A stretch of 64,000 nt of DNA. Origin: Phragmites australis (taxonomy: Eukaryota > Streptophyta > Magnoliopsida > Poales > Poaceae). The DNA is taken from contig NC_084941.1 of NCBI RefSeq assembly GCF_958298935.1, positions 13,986,001 through 14,050,000 of the forward strand, given 5' to 3'. The position numbers and the translations under genes are program-made. The notes under the pieces were generated by a model. The model searched no databases. It saw nothing but the letters and a program-made list of their open reading frames with translations, and was not told the origin of the DNA. Shown in pieces: positions 1 to 11,253 of the stretch. Numbering within the stretch: the first letter of the stretch is position 1; every line of letters starts with the position of its first letter.

Positions 1-2635
1 GTATATGTGTAATTAGCAAGGACTCTACCACAAAGGTTAAGTAACTTCATATGCAAAAGCAATTTGGACTCAAGTGTAAGCATCTACACCTAACCAAAAC
101 ACCCTTGTATCCTGAGATCATCAATATAACAAAGCTGTAACTTGTATCATATCAACTCTTCATCAACATCACCAACTATGTCCCAACATTCCATCACAAT
201 ATCCGAATAACAAAACTCTACTATTGATGCAGATGGACAGCAGCGTGCTCATAAACAAGAGCGTGGCAATTCGAATTGTTCTTACACCCTGCAGGCGGTA
301 CATCTTTACCCACGCGACACAAGAACCATTCAGCTTGTGCCACTCGCTAAAGTGCACACAAGGGGTACCCATATCAACCTTTTCCAATTGAGCCTCGGCT
401 GTTTGAACATGCATCTATAGCTGCGAAGGTCCACTAGGACTACTCCCAGAGCATCCTAGTTACAGCTAAAGGTGTGGAGGTAGCTAGAACTACTGCTCGA
501 GCAAACTAAATTTCTGTACTAGTCCATTATTCCCATAACACTTTTCCAACGTTACCTCTACAAGCCTATTATACCTACGACACCATAGGCCTACAAGCCA
601 AAAGGTCACAACTACAAAAGGTATTCAGCTTATCTTACCATTATATCAAATGTGGTAAGTATAGAAAGTGCTAGAGCCAACGACAACAACGGACAGTATT
701 TAATCGATTCAAGTGGGCCTATTGCATCCGAGACTTCCTTCTCGAGTCATCCCTATTGCCCACCCAAATCTTGTCTCATCCTCATTGACTTACACATCCC
801 ATCATCATCATCATCATATTTGAGAATAAAAATATAAGTCCTAAGCTCGCGAACGATGGTCGAACCACCACTCGACTTCTACCGACGACCTAAGCATTGC
901 TAAGCCTAACGTATTCATTTTAAGTTAGACAATTGAGTGTTATACTCAGGCTTAAAATAGATCAAAGGATAAAAATATTAAGGAAGGGTAATGCAATAAC
1001 TATCATGCATGACGTATATATAGCATACTTTATCAAATTAAAGACAACATATGATCTAAAGTAATGGGTGCGACATGCTTAGATGCTTACCTTGCTCAAG
1101 TGCTTTGCACAAAATATCACAATTAGATTCCACCTCAAGAATACCCTGTCGCTCTCTGGTACATCGATCGCTAAAAGAAAGAATGGTGCATCACAATTAA
1201 CGTGACGAAATACTATGATACATACACCAAATACCATGAAAATATAATAGAAGATGTGGTACTTAGTAAGAACATGATAGAATAAGAATCATATGAATTT
1301 AAGTGAGAAAGCTCATGTTATAAAAGATTTGTTAAAGAAGGATCGTAATTAAGCCAAAACACATTTAAATAATTAATTAATTATCAAAAATTATTTATGG
1401 AGTTCCAACATTTTTAGCATGGATCTCATACTCATAAAAAGCTAACACAACTAGTCTCGTGATTTTTGGAGTTCATATGAATTAACTATGAAATTTACAA
1501 GCTATCAGCAAAGTAAACAAAAAGGAAAAAAAAACATGTGATAAACAGTACAATCCGGAGGGTCCGGGTTGAACTCGGAACCTCTGGGTATCAAAACCTT
1601 TAGGTGAACCTTTAAGTGGGGGTCCTCTATTAAAAATTACTTGGATTAACCTAGAACCTCAACCCGGAGCTTCCGGGTTGTAGTAGAACGTGAGTTTTTC
1701 GACCATTCTTCGGCCGATTCAACTTGCATGTGTCTTCGAATTGATGATAAGCATGTTTGTAACTAACACAAGGATTTTAGACCTAATTTACCAACTCTAA
1801 AAGCTCAAATCACTAGCTCTAACTACTTCAAAACTCCTCATACTAGCTCCATTTCAAGAACACAACGGTGCATCACCATTTTCAAGAACACAACTTCTAA
1901 ACTCGAATCCGACCAAAACAAACCTGCATTCTCACCGAGGGAGCCTAGAGAAATTACCCAAGGTCCTTCGCCAAGGGTTGCTACTGCAATTTTAGAGCAA
2001 GGTGGCAATGAAAATAAGTTGCAATCTTTCAAACCTTCATGCATGTGAGAAATTTTTAGATGGATGGAGAGCTAGAGAGGTGGGGAATGCAGTGGTATAA
2101 CATGCATACCTCAAATCCTTGTTCTTGGAGGGAAGATTTTGGGGAGAATGAGAGAGTTTGAGAGAGGGAAGGGGAGCAACAATTCTGTTGCTTGTGCTCG
2201 CTAGTTGGGAGTGAGGGAGAGTGAGTGTGAGTGAGAGAGTGAGGTGGAGGGGTGGGGCTGCTGCTGTGCAGCCTTGTGGGAGAGGGAAGGTGGTGTGGAG
2301 CCGGCCAGGTGGGTCCGACTTGCGAGAGAGGCAAGACTAAATAGCTGCAAAACCATTTCTCTCTCTCTCTCTCTCTCTCTCTCTTTATTTGTTTTCCCCA
2401 AACAAGGTACTCTAATGCCCATAAATTCTAATCCAATTTAAATGGATTCACTTGCCACACCTACGTGAGACTTAAATTAGTGAAAACTCTAACATCAATT
2501 ATTTTCAAAAAAACATAGCAACGATCAAACCACTATTAGAAATAACAAGTACTCAACCATGCTTACCAATTAAACCTAATGCTCATGATGCATAATTATG
2601 CTTAATGATTTGATTACAAAAATTGGGATGTGACA
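1..2635 (-). repeat. Tekay-type Gypsy LTR, minus orientation, cut by window start
   Basis: The right edge ends in GGGATGTGACA, so the minus strand starts TGTCACATCC, the terminus style of the other Tekay-type LTRs here. At about 240-330 the minus strand carries the landmark in which a GTGGGTAAAG-like core is followed by a CTGCAGGGTGTAAGA-like stretch; diverged versions of it occur near 20290, 30600, 38980 and 62800 in the other Tekay LTRs. Copies of a CCGGAGGGTCCGGGTT-like motif lie at 1553-1680. The left end is outside the window, so a target duplication cannot be tested. There is no credible ORF; the short open frames are chance. The assignment rests on termini and shared landmarks, not on coding sequence. 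Confidence 0.6.
2358..2384. repeat. (TC)n microsatellite
   Basis: About 13 uninterrupted TC units, inside the Tekay-type LTR and just after a purine-rich GAGTGAGTGTGAG stretch at 2215-2245. Confidence 0.95.
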
Positions 2636-2835
2636 TGAATGCACGCTCCCAAGCACAAAAATTGAGAAACCAAGTTGAGATGTGCCTTGGTTTATGCTTT
2701 GTGATGAGTGATTGATAATGTGTGGCTTTGGTTGAGTGCTTGTTTGATTGGCAATGCATTGGTATGTACTGCAATGATAATCTTGTTTAACCAAAGTTGC
2801 AAGAATTGGAGTTAGTTCGGTGCAGAAGGTTTTCA

Positions 2836-3365
2836 CTCATTGGACAATCCGGTGTGTGGGTTTTTGATCTAACCGGATAGTCCGATGTATGAAAGATATG
2901 AGCACGAGACTAAATTCTACAGAAAAGGTCTTATGGTGCCAAAATTTGAATCAAGCGCCGGATGGTCCAGTGTCTGCATGGGTAAGCACCGGACTAATAT
3001 TTCCAGAGAGGCTAAAATGTGTGCCTGGAACAGAAGAACTCATCGGATGCTCCAGTGCGTGGAATGTGATCATCGAAGGACAACACCAGACTAATTCTTG
3101 CAGAGAAGATTTTTGATGCCAAATTTGAAGTGAGCGCTGGATTGTCCTGTGTAGGCAAAAGGTGATCACCGGACCAATTTTTCCAGAGAGGGGTGCAAAT
3201 GTAAAGCATGGAAGAGTTGAAGTCACCAGATTGTCTGGTGATGAGCAAGGAGGCACACCGGACAGAGTTTCCCAGAGAGGGATTTTTCTCAGTGCAAAAT
3301 GGAGATGTACTCACCGGATACTCTGGTGTTCAGAGGATGAACACCGGAACATCCGGTGTTCGCAT
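2836..3365 (+). repeat. Cluster of degenerate CACCGGA-TCCGGTG palindromes in the Copia LTR
   Basis: Motifs such as ACCGGATAGTCCGATGT, GCCGGATGGTCCAGTGT, ACCGGATACTCTGGTGT and ACCGGAACATCCGGTGT recur every 40-80 bp, often followed by TTTCCAGAGAGG. CpG decay explains most of the variation. Palindromic, CpG-rich repeats in U3 are a known trait of grass Sirevirus LTRs (recalled, not checked). Confidence 0.7.
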
Positions 3366-4024
3366 TATGGGTCACGTCTGTTCTTCTCAATTGGGATATG
3401 ATTTGGACTAACATGTGATGATATTACTTGGCTCTGGAGATACATGTTTGCTTGTCTATTGAGGTGCAGGTGTTGGATGCAACTTGACGGTCGATAGTGG
3501 GTGATCGAGGCCAAGTGGGGTGTTTGGTGCCGGACGATCAAGGAGGGCGGACGGAGTCAAGGGTTATCCTAGCTGCACACATGAAGATCAAGGAAGGTAT
3601 GTGATGAAGGTTGACAAAGACAATGCGTTGATAAAGTCAAGTGAAAGGGATGCCGATGCAAGTGACAAGGTGGCCTGAGGGATCGGGAGCAGGAGATACT
3701 TGCCGGCAGTCAAAATCACAAGACGAAAGACATGCGTCAACATCGGGATGCTTGCTTGAGGGCAAGTCAAGTAGCGACAAGTCACACTTTGAGAAGCGTG
3801 GAAGGCGGTTTCACGGTTTGGCCCCAAAACCATGGAAGGGTGGAGTGCACGTGACATCATCATGAAGCTAGTATTGAGACGAAGCTAAGTCATTAAGGTG
3901 TCATAGCCGTTCGATGGACGGAGAAAAATTCGGACCAAAATGCCCCTATGGTAGGTGGGAGACGATTGTTAGCAAGGGGTAATTTAGGGACAATGATGCT
4001 TAAGGGTTAAACAACCCCTCTAGG

Positions 4025-4034
4025 CCTATAAATA
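4025..4034 (+). promoter_or_regulatory. TATA box of the Copia LTR
   Basis: CTATAAATAG inside the LTR, about 680 bp before its 3' edge. Inferred to be the retrotransposon promoter. Confidence 0.6.
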
Positions 4035-4709
4035 GAAGGGGTTGGCTGGTGGTAACCCTTGAGCCAGCCATTTGAGATCCGAAAGATAGGCTTTACGGGA
4101 GAGAAGAGGATAGGCTTAGCTTGTAATAGATTATAGCTTTTGAAGATGAAAAACTTCTTGTAATTAGCCTAAAATAGAGCTGACCTCTGAGATTAATGAA
4201 GTGCAAGTTTCTCCATTCGTTCGTGCTCACCTCCTTCTAGTCTCTTTCTTTTAGCTCCGTGTTTCCTTACGAGTTTGTCTTTTGGCTTATGATTTTCGTT
4301 TCTCCTTTTGAGCTGAAATTTTCAGCACCAAGAGAGGTTGATCTTATTGTTGCTAGGGGCGTAAAATGCGTGTACAATAGTACAAATTTAGGTATTGAAT
4401 TCCCTTCCCTCTAAGTCATCAACTTTAAGATCTTCCTTTCCTGGTGCCCATCTTTTAGTCTTCTTTGTAAAGTTTTAAGCTTTTTGTGACAAGAATCATG
4501 GATTGACTTTATATCAAACCTTGTGTTCATACTTTATCCATAGAGTCACAAGGTTGAGGGTTTCTCTTTTGTTTCTCTTGTTTTGCTTCTGCTTCCTTTT
4601 TCATTGAGGAGCGTTGGGTGATCAAGTAGGAGAAGGCCATCAAGTTTCACAAGAAATTTTGTGAGGTGCCCATTCACTCCCCTCTAGTCGCCGTGTTCGA
4701 TCCTACAAT

Positions 4710-4724
4710 TGGTATCAGAGCTGG
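4710..4724 (+). other. Primer-binding site (initiator tRNA-Met) of the Copia element
   Basis: TGGTATCAGAGCTGG begins two bases after the LTR edge and matches the usual plant tRNA-iMet primer-binding sequence. Confidence 0.85.
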
Positions 4725-4770
4725 TTAGATCACTAGTTGACTTTAACCAGTTTTGTGATCCATAGGTGAC

Positions 4771-6600
4771 ATGGAGAGACATGGAAAAATTCCTTTCTTT
4801 GATGGGCATGATTTTTTGTATTGGAAGGTATGTATGGAGGCTTATCTTCTAAGCCAAGAAAATGCTATATGGGAAATTGTGGACTCCCGGTATGAGATTC
4901 TTGTCGCTCGCACCACTCAAGTCCAAATTGAACAATATGAGTCCAACAACAAGTCTCGCAATATATTGTTCACTAGCCTTAGTAGGAACGAATTTGATAG
5001 GGTTTAGCACCTTTGTACTGCCCAGCAGATCTGGACTACTCTGAGTGTCTTTCATGAGAGCACTAATCAGATTAAGGCCAAACGCCAAAGCACATACAAC
5101 CAAGAATATCAAATATTTGTGCAAGGCACCTGAGATTTTTTGGATGCGATGTTTGCTCTCTTTGATGGCATCGTTAGCAATCTTCGCTATACTGGTGATT
5201 TACCATATTCAACCATGAGAGAGCGATCAAACTTCTCTATGTTCTTGACCGTAGCATATGGGAGGTGAAGATCTCGAGTATTGAAGAGTCAGCAAGTTAC
5301 AACATGTTAACTTGTGATGAACTCTTCAGCAAGCTCAAGTCCATCGAGATCGACAAGGCATCTTGTCTAGGCCTAGGAAACCCCTCGTCCTAGAACATGG
5401 TGTTGGTTTCAAGCACTAGTGGTGGCAATCAGGCTGGAGCTAGCCTTTCTTGTGCTAACACTTCATTTGGTGGTTTTTCTTTATCTTCCTTGGTCTCTAT
5501 CACTGAGGATCAAATGGATACTTTAGATGATGAGGATCTTGCTCTCATCGTGAAAAGTTCACTCGCTTCTACAACAACAGGAGAGGCTAGAGGAGGGGCG
5601 GTTCCTGTGCTTGCTTTGAGTGTGGTGATACCACCCACTTCAAAGCGGACTGCCCCAAGCTCAAGAAGAGGGAAGATCGCCACCACGACTACAACAAACA
5701 CAAGAAGAAGGATAAAAAGTCCTTCTTCAAGAAGAACCGCGACAAGATGGCCAAGAAAGCGTCCAAGGCGGCTTCCAGGGCGTTAGTGGTGGCTCTCAGC
5801 GACATCGACACTTCATCAAGTGAGGAGGAGAGCTCGGACGATGAGAAGCAGCCCATGAAGAACAAGAAGAAGGCCAAGGACTTCACTGGTCTCTGCTTCA
5901 TGGCGGACAATCAACAACAGCGACCCTGAGCTTGATCCCTCTGAGCTACCACTCACCTACGACTAGCTTTTCAGTTCAGGTTGATACCTTGAATGATGCG
6001 CTCATTAGCTAGGATAGATTGCTTAAGAAAGCGGTTTGTGAGGTTAAGGAACTCAAGTCTAGGCTAGAATGTTTTTTTCTAAGCTTGAGTTGATTAGGAC
6101 TAGGGCCAAGGTTGAGGATGAGTGTGAGAGATGCTTGGTGGTCATGACCGAACTTGCCGAGCTCCAGAATGTGCATGCTCAAGTCGTCAGTCGGTTTGAG
6201 ACTACCAAGAAGAAATTTCTTGAGGAGGAGTCTAGACCTACTCTCTTAGGCGCTTACAAGAATTGCCCTTTGCTCTCAAAGGATATTGATGTGAAAACCA
6301 AGCGCATAAAAGAGTTAGAGTCTAGATTAGAGAGTGTTGAGAGTTCTAAGGATGTGTAGCCTAACTGTCCCACTTGCATTATTCTTAAGGGCAAGCTTAG
6401 CTAGGTTAGAGGGCAAATTGAGAAGCTTTTGGCTAAAAATGAGTATTTCCTTTCTCTTGTGGAGAAGTGCTCAGCCAATACCAAGATGTGTGCTGATAAG
6501 GCGAGTTTGGCTCTTGGGTTGGGTTTTGAGAGGGTTGCATATTCTAGGGTTGGGAAAACTATTTTCACCACACCTACTACCCTAGAAGCTAAAAAGTCCA
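4771..6600 (+). pseudogene. Copia gag, Sirevirus-like, decayed
   Basis: Translation from the ATG at 4771 gives the typical Copia gag start, with F-DG-DF-YWK spacing (FFDGHDFLYWK) and an IWEIVD stretch. Stops near 5005 and 5130 and at least one frameshift near 5215 break the frame, but the gag continues (SIWEVKISSIEESASYN at about 5260, then an acidic/Ser-rich part) to a CCHC zinc knuckle C-F-E-C-G-D-T-T-H-F-K-A-D-C at 5612-5653. A Lys-rich stretch and an acidic S/E/D stretch follow, then a long heptad-like coiled coil at 5960-6600 (for example AKVEDECERCLVVM and KRIKELESRLESVES). The extended coiled-coil C-terminus is the Sirevirus hallmark. Protease, integrase and RT are absent: the element stops near 6620 at an unrelated GC-rich repeat. 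It is non-functional. Confidence 0.85.
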
Positions 6601-6626
6601 AAATAAATACTCCTCAGGAGACATGG

Positions 6627-6755
6627 CTCCGGAAGGTCGGGTATTCGGGAGGTCGAGGCTTCGGGGGACTGAGGCTTTGGAAGACCGAGGTTTCAAGGGA
6701 TTGGGCTTAGGGAGGCCGGGCTTTGGGAGGCTGAGCCGTCGGGAGACCGGGCTGT
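6627..6755 (+). repeat. Degenerate ~16-bp tandem repeat
   Basis: About eight units with the shape GG(T/C)CGGGCTTTGGGAG follow each other with a 14-17 bp period. The composition is unlike the Copia sequence to the left. It resembles the repeat-rich U3 of Tat-lineage LTRs, but I cannot find LTR edges here. Confidence 0.7.
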
Positions 6756-6869
6756 TTAAGCCAACGGAAGACTTCGCAGTTATGAAGAGGTGACGTGAAG
6801 GAGACCGATGGCTTCGAAGGTCGAGCCTTTAGCTGAGAGTTTAGAGATCAAGGCTTCGAAGGGATCTGT

Positions 6870-8512
6870 ATAGTAATCTTCAACCATTATTCTCTAGCTG
6901 GTTTCTTTTCCCAACAAAATCTTTTAAATATTCCAAGCAATGTAGGACATCATCATGTCATTAAACCAAGCATCAGGAATCTTGTTGCACAACTCGTACT
7001 GTAACTCGTAAGACCTCAAGAGTCAAGAACACATGGGCTGGTAAAATCTAGCTACGTAGCCATAGCTCAATATATTGGTGCCTCCGCCACTTCTGCCTGT
7101 TCATTTAAAAATAATAATAGCAAGTACAATATAGTTTATGTTGTCTGTAGTTTAAATTTTGGAGTTCTTCTAGTGGACCACGTGAGAGCTACCCTTGAAG
7201 TAATAGTTCACAAAACTCCGAAACATAGATGCTGCTAGACAGAAACCAATTTATCCCGATCCAACCGTCAAAATTCTGCTAGATATCGACACATATACAA
7301 GATTACCAAGCCTCTTGCATGGCTCAAAATTAAGTCACAATTACCTCTTGTGATAGAACATCACAAATTAACGAACTGAGTCTAACTCAATTAGTTGAGA
7401 ATATAAATGTCTAAATTATCTAAATTTAAGTTCTATTAAACACGAATTTAAGTATCATATTTTAAAAATATAGTTGTGTGCATCCTTAACGTATTGTTGG
7501 TTCATGGTTTGGAAGTAATACTCCTATATTAAATAAAACTAATCGGCATGCATCAAGTGCAGACGCTACCTAGCTTAGCTAATCCAATCCAATGTAGTCA
7601 TAAGCGAGGAACTTCAGCAGGGCCACTCATGCGTATACGCAAGTGTGGTAATTCCCACTAGGGCTAGGCGGCTAGCGGCACTTTGTGGCATAGGACAGCG
7701 ACAGGTCGACAGCGCAGCTGTGTTTTTTCAACGTCCGTATGGCCCACGTGAGGCTGATGTGCATAGCCATTGGCCACAACGGAATCCCCGCACAGTGCTC
7801 GCCATCGCCATTGCCATCGACAACCGGAAAAGGTAAGGCTACAGCAAGCCGACGGCTGATAGAGGTGAGAGAAAGCGATGGACGATGCATATGAGTATAA
7901 GGTGTGTGCTGTGCCTTGAGAAGGAAAAAGAGACGGCTTTTTCATCGACTTTTGATCCTCTGTGTGTGAACCTAAAAGCTGGGCAATGTCCATAGCTTTT
8001 GTTCCCACAAAGAGAACAGAGATAAACAAGTTAGGGAGAATCGAGCATAACTAACAAGGCCATATATGGTATTGTAGAGGATACATGATTAAGGCCATTA
8101 ATCACAGTGGGTTTAAATAGATGCCATTCAAGATTGTATGGTCGAACATTAAAAACACTGACAATAGCAATGCATAAAAATATTTTGCGTTTTCACATGA
8201 AATGGTATTATTATAATCAACATCAAAATTACCCCAAAATCATTTAACTTTGTTAATTTTCTATAAGTTAAGCATACCTAAACTAATAGCTAAAGATTTG
8301 CATTTAGGATTGAATTGATGCCCTAACCAAAAGTAACTTTAATTTCATCCTATGGTTGAGCTCGAGCGCATGTTGGTTGGAGTACATATCAGTATCCTGC
8401 CCTAAATGCATATGTAGATCGGAAAAGAGGGAGCACGTCCACATATATGGATATTTTGTGGAAAGTAACCTCATAGCTGTGGGGCCGACATTTGTAATTT
8501 CGTTGCTCAGGT
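6870..8512. other. Stretch without recognisable gene or element
   Basis: Mostly AT-rich, with a more GC-rich block at 7640-8000. Open frames in that block occur on both strands and show no family motif. The block could be a decayed repeat or promoter-like remnant; I see no coding signal. Confidence 0.4.
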
Positions 8513-8521
8513 AATGAAATT

Positions 8522-9425
8522 GAGAAAATTCATATTTATCATCGGAAGATAAAGTAACTCACTATTTGCCATCCTATAAAATAATTTTTTTACTTGCCAT
8601 TGCATCTATTTATGTTCCTTTCTCGTTGCTGCTATCCATTCCACCTATAGAAAAGGCACATTTGCCCTTGAAGAGGACAGTGGCCTCACACGTGATCGCT
8701 GGAAGCTAATAAAAGTTTAGGGCTCTATAGATGCCAAATCTTAGAATGTGTTGTACTAGAAAGTTGTAGAGAATTTCTTTATACTTCTATAGGGTTTTTG
8801 AATTTTAAATTTTGATGAATAGTTCAAGAGATATGAATTTCTGAATTTGTGCTGTTTGCAAACCATTAAGGGAGTTACAGGGTTACATAGTGACTATGAT
8901 TAGACATAGCAAAACTAAAATTAGTATTTGTGGTGAATACTAAAATTGTAGAGAATTTTATGTAGATAATTTTAATGTCCTTATTTGTTATGTTTCCCAT
9001 TATAGAAAAATAGATATGAAAATAACAAGCTAACTGGACTATAGTAGATGAATTAGTGCCATGGTTGTTTTTTTAATATGATTTAGTTTAATATTCACAA
9101 TATTTTCTAACTAGAAAATATGGTATATATTCTGTATATAAGTTGTTACCTATGAATATACTTCTTGGTTAAAAGTTTAATATTTTTATACCATGTTCAC
9201 AACAAGTCGTTTAACATGTGTGATCGGGAAATAAAGTGTTTAACGTGTGTGGCCGAAGCCGCCGTCCTCCTTGCTGAAAGCAAATGTGTCTTTTTTATAG
9301 GTCAAATAAACGGTACTAATAAGGAAGGAATATGAAAATTAGAAACTGTGGTAAATAAGGGTTCATTTCGTTGGATAGTAAATAGAGAATAATTATATTA
9401 TCTTCGGATGGCAAATAATTTTCTC
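8522..9425. mobile_element. Non-autonomous Mutator-like element (MULE MITE)
   Basis: Terminal inverted repeats of about 50 bp: the left starts GAGAAAATTCATATTTATCA and the right, read in reverse complement, starts GAGAAAATTATTTGCCATCC. Both continue with CGGAAGATAA/CCGAAGATAA and end near CTATTTGCCATCC/CTATTTACTATCC. Flanking 9-mers AATGAAATT (8513-8521) and AATAAATTT (9426-9434) agree at 7 of 9 positions, consistent with the 9-bp target duplication of Mutator elements. The interior is AT-rich without coding potential. Confidence 0.75.
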
Positions 9426-9534
9426 AATAAATTTCGCAGACACCTGTTCTGAAGAAAAAGCAACCTCATCTCATTGCCAGGGGACAGACTTGTCAATCGT
9501 CTTACAATAAAATTATTTTCAGTCGCTTTCTCCC

Positions 9535-9946
9535 ATCCATTAGATCGTTGAGTAGATATCTGTTGCATATATAGTGAAAATGCGATAAGTGTTAAAAATT
9601 TAAAAATTCGTTAGAAATTTTATTAAAAGTTCTAAAAAATTCAGAAAAATTCATAATTAGGTTAGGTTATGTTGTACATCCATGCTAAAATTCATAACTT
9701 TGTGAGAAACAAAGATGATGAATTTCAAGGTGCAATGACAAATCTATCCTGTAGTGCCATTGCACCTAAAATTTATCATTTTTATCACAAACATGATTGT
9801 ATTTGCAATTAGAATTTTACATGGATGTACAATATAACCTACAACTCATGAATTTTGTATAACTTTTAAGTAGGATTTCTAACGAATTTGCAAATATCCA
9901 ATACTTCACCTATTTTCATGAGATATGCACACTCAATCACCATCGA
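9535..9946. mobile_element. Palindromic foldback/MITE element of about 410 bp
   Basis: Nearly the whole segment is one inverted repeat. Left AAATTCGTTAGAAATTTTA pairs with right AGGATTTCTAACGAATTTGC. Left TTATGTTGTACATCCATGCT pairs with right ATGGATGTACAATATAACC. The centre holds AGGTGCAATG...CATTGCACCT. No ORF. The element borders are approximate and I could not define a target duplication. Confidence 0.75.
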
Positions 9947-10311
9947 ATAACTTACATGTGTTATTTCTATATGCAATTTAAAAACCACACTAATGTGTAT
10001 TAGTATTACATAGTGTGATTAATTTTAGGCAAAAAGATGTCTAATGTTAGATTACTGAGAGATAAGAAGTTTTCAGCTAACCGAGGATTAGTGGTTCCTT
10101 TTAATCACCCAGCTCTCATCAAGGGCGTAGCTAGCCTGGCCCAGCGACTCTGGTCATTTCATAGAGTTTTTTTATCATAAATAATTAAATAAATATATTC
10201 CAAATGAAAAAATTTGTAGAATTAGGTGTCTACCACCTCTCATGGGTGTAAGGTGTCTACCGCCCTCTTAGAGGGTAGTAAGATGCAACTATAGCAGATC
10301 CAACCACCTCA

Positions 10312-10326
10312 CACTACTATAGAATT
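10312..10326 (+). repeat. CACTA left terminal inverted repeat
   Basis: CACTACTATAGAATT; matches the right terminus in reverse orientation with one mismatch in the first 14 bases. Confidence 0.9.
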
Positions 10327-10369
10327 GGATTTATATGTTGGTCCATCGCTGCCAGTTTCTTATGGACCG

Positions 10370-10585
10370 ACTGTGATGAGGTATAATTGCCAGTTCATTA
10401 GCTGTGCGGGAAGAATCAGTCATCGTGGCATATGAACCCGCAGTGATAAGGTCATCACTGTTGACTGATGGATTGAGCCGGTAGTGATACACCCATCATC
10501 ATCATTGCCGGCTTAATCTACTGACCGGTAGTGATATATCTACATCACTGTCGGTGGAATATATGAGCCGGTAGTGATATCCTCC
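10370..10585 (+). repeat. CACTA left subterminal repeats
   Basis: CCGGTAGTGATA occurs at about 10478, 10525 and 10569, with related CCGCAGTGATAAG and inverted ATCACTGTCGG forms between. Such arrays are the expected binding region for the TNPA-like protein of CACTA elements. Confidence 0.85.
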
Positions 10586-10599
10586 TCTTCCTCCACTTT

Positions 10600-11250
10600 C
10601 TTCCACCTCAAGCGAACAGAGCCATTTCAAAACTCTCTCCCTCACAAAATTTCCTATGGCAACAACCACTTCATCCCTTCTCTCATATTGATTCACCCAC
10701 CACTTAAGCTCAATTTTGGTCAAGAAGGAGGTCTAGATGAGCTCTCTCGAGCTATCCAAACAAAATCTCTTTTTTCTTCTTCATTTGCTCATTTGCCTAT
10801 TCTTCATTTTTTAGGGCAAGTGAACTCTAGATTTTTCCCCAACAGCATGCAAGCTTCTAGCAGGAGCCTCTTGAGGTCAAGTAAGTTGAAATCCCCAAGG
10901 TTAATCTTATATTTAGCATTTTAACTCAAAATATTACTTGAAAAACTAAAGTTGATATTATCCCTATAGAGACCTAGGAAAATTTTCAAAATTGATCCTA
11001 ATGAACCATAGGAATAAATTTAGAAGTTCACAACATAGAAACTTTAGGTATGAGCATATTTATTTTTTTATTTTTAATGAATTAGAAAAATTAACTATTA
11101 TATTTAGGTATGTAGCAAGATCCAATTGTATTTTTTATATTTTATTTAATTAGCAACCTCCAATATAGAAACTTTAGGTATGAGTGTATTTATTTTTCAT
11201 TTTTCCTTAATGAGTTCTGGATAATGGTTGAATAATAAAGAAAATTTCTA
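10600..11250 (+). other. CACTA leader region without coding signal
   Basis: A CT-rich stretch at 10580-10700 is followed by AT-rich DNA. It probably holds the 5' leader and an intron of the transposase gene; no conserved ORF is visible. Confidence 0.4.
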
Positions 11251-11253
11251 GGG

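Larger units (their letters stand above)
2636..4707 (+). repeat. Sirevirus-like Copia 5' LTR
   Basis: The 3' edge is well defined: it ends TCCTACA and is followed after two bases by a primer-binding site. A TATA box (CTATAAATAG, 4025-4034) lies about 680 bp before that edge, and a polyadenylation-type region follows. The 5' edge is placed where the preceding Tekay LTR ends (TGACA|TGAATGC) and is less certain. The U3 part holds several degenerate copies of an ACCGGA..TCCGGTG palindrome (2836-3365). Family assignment comes from the downstream gag, which has a CCHC knuckle followed by a long coiled coil, as in Sireviruses. Confidence 0.65.

Noticed and set aside
2056..2441. Overlapping ORFs around the TC microsatellite
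   Set aside because: Simple-sequence and purine-rich composition creates open frames; inside an LTR.
7645..8029. ORFs of 60-120 codons on both strands
   Set aside because: No recognisable domain and overlapping frames; most likely non-coding.
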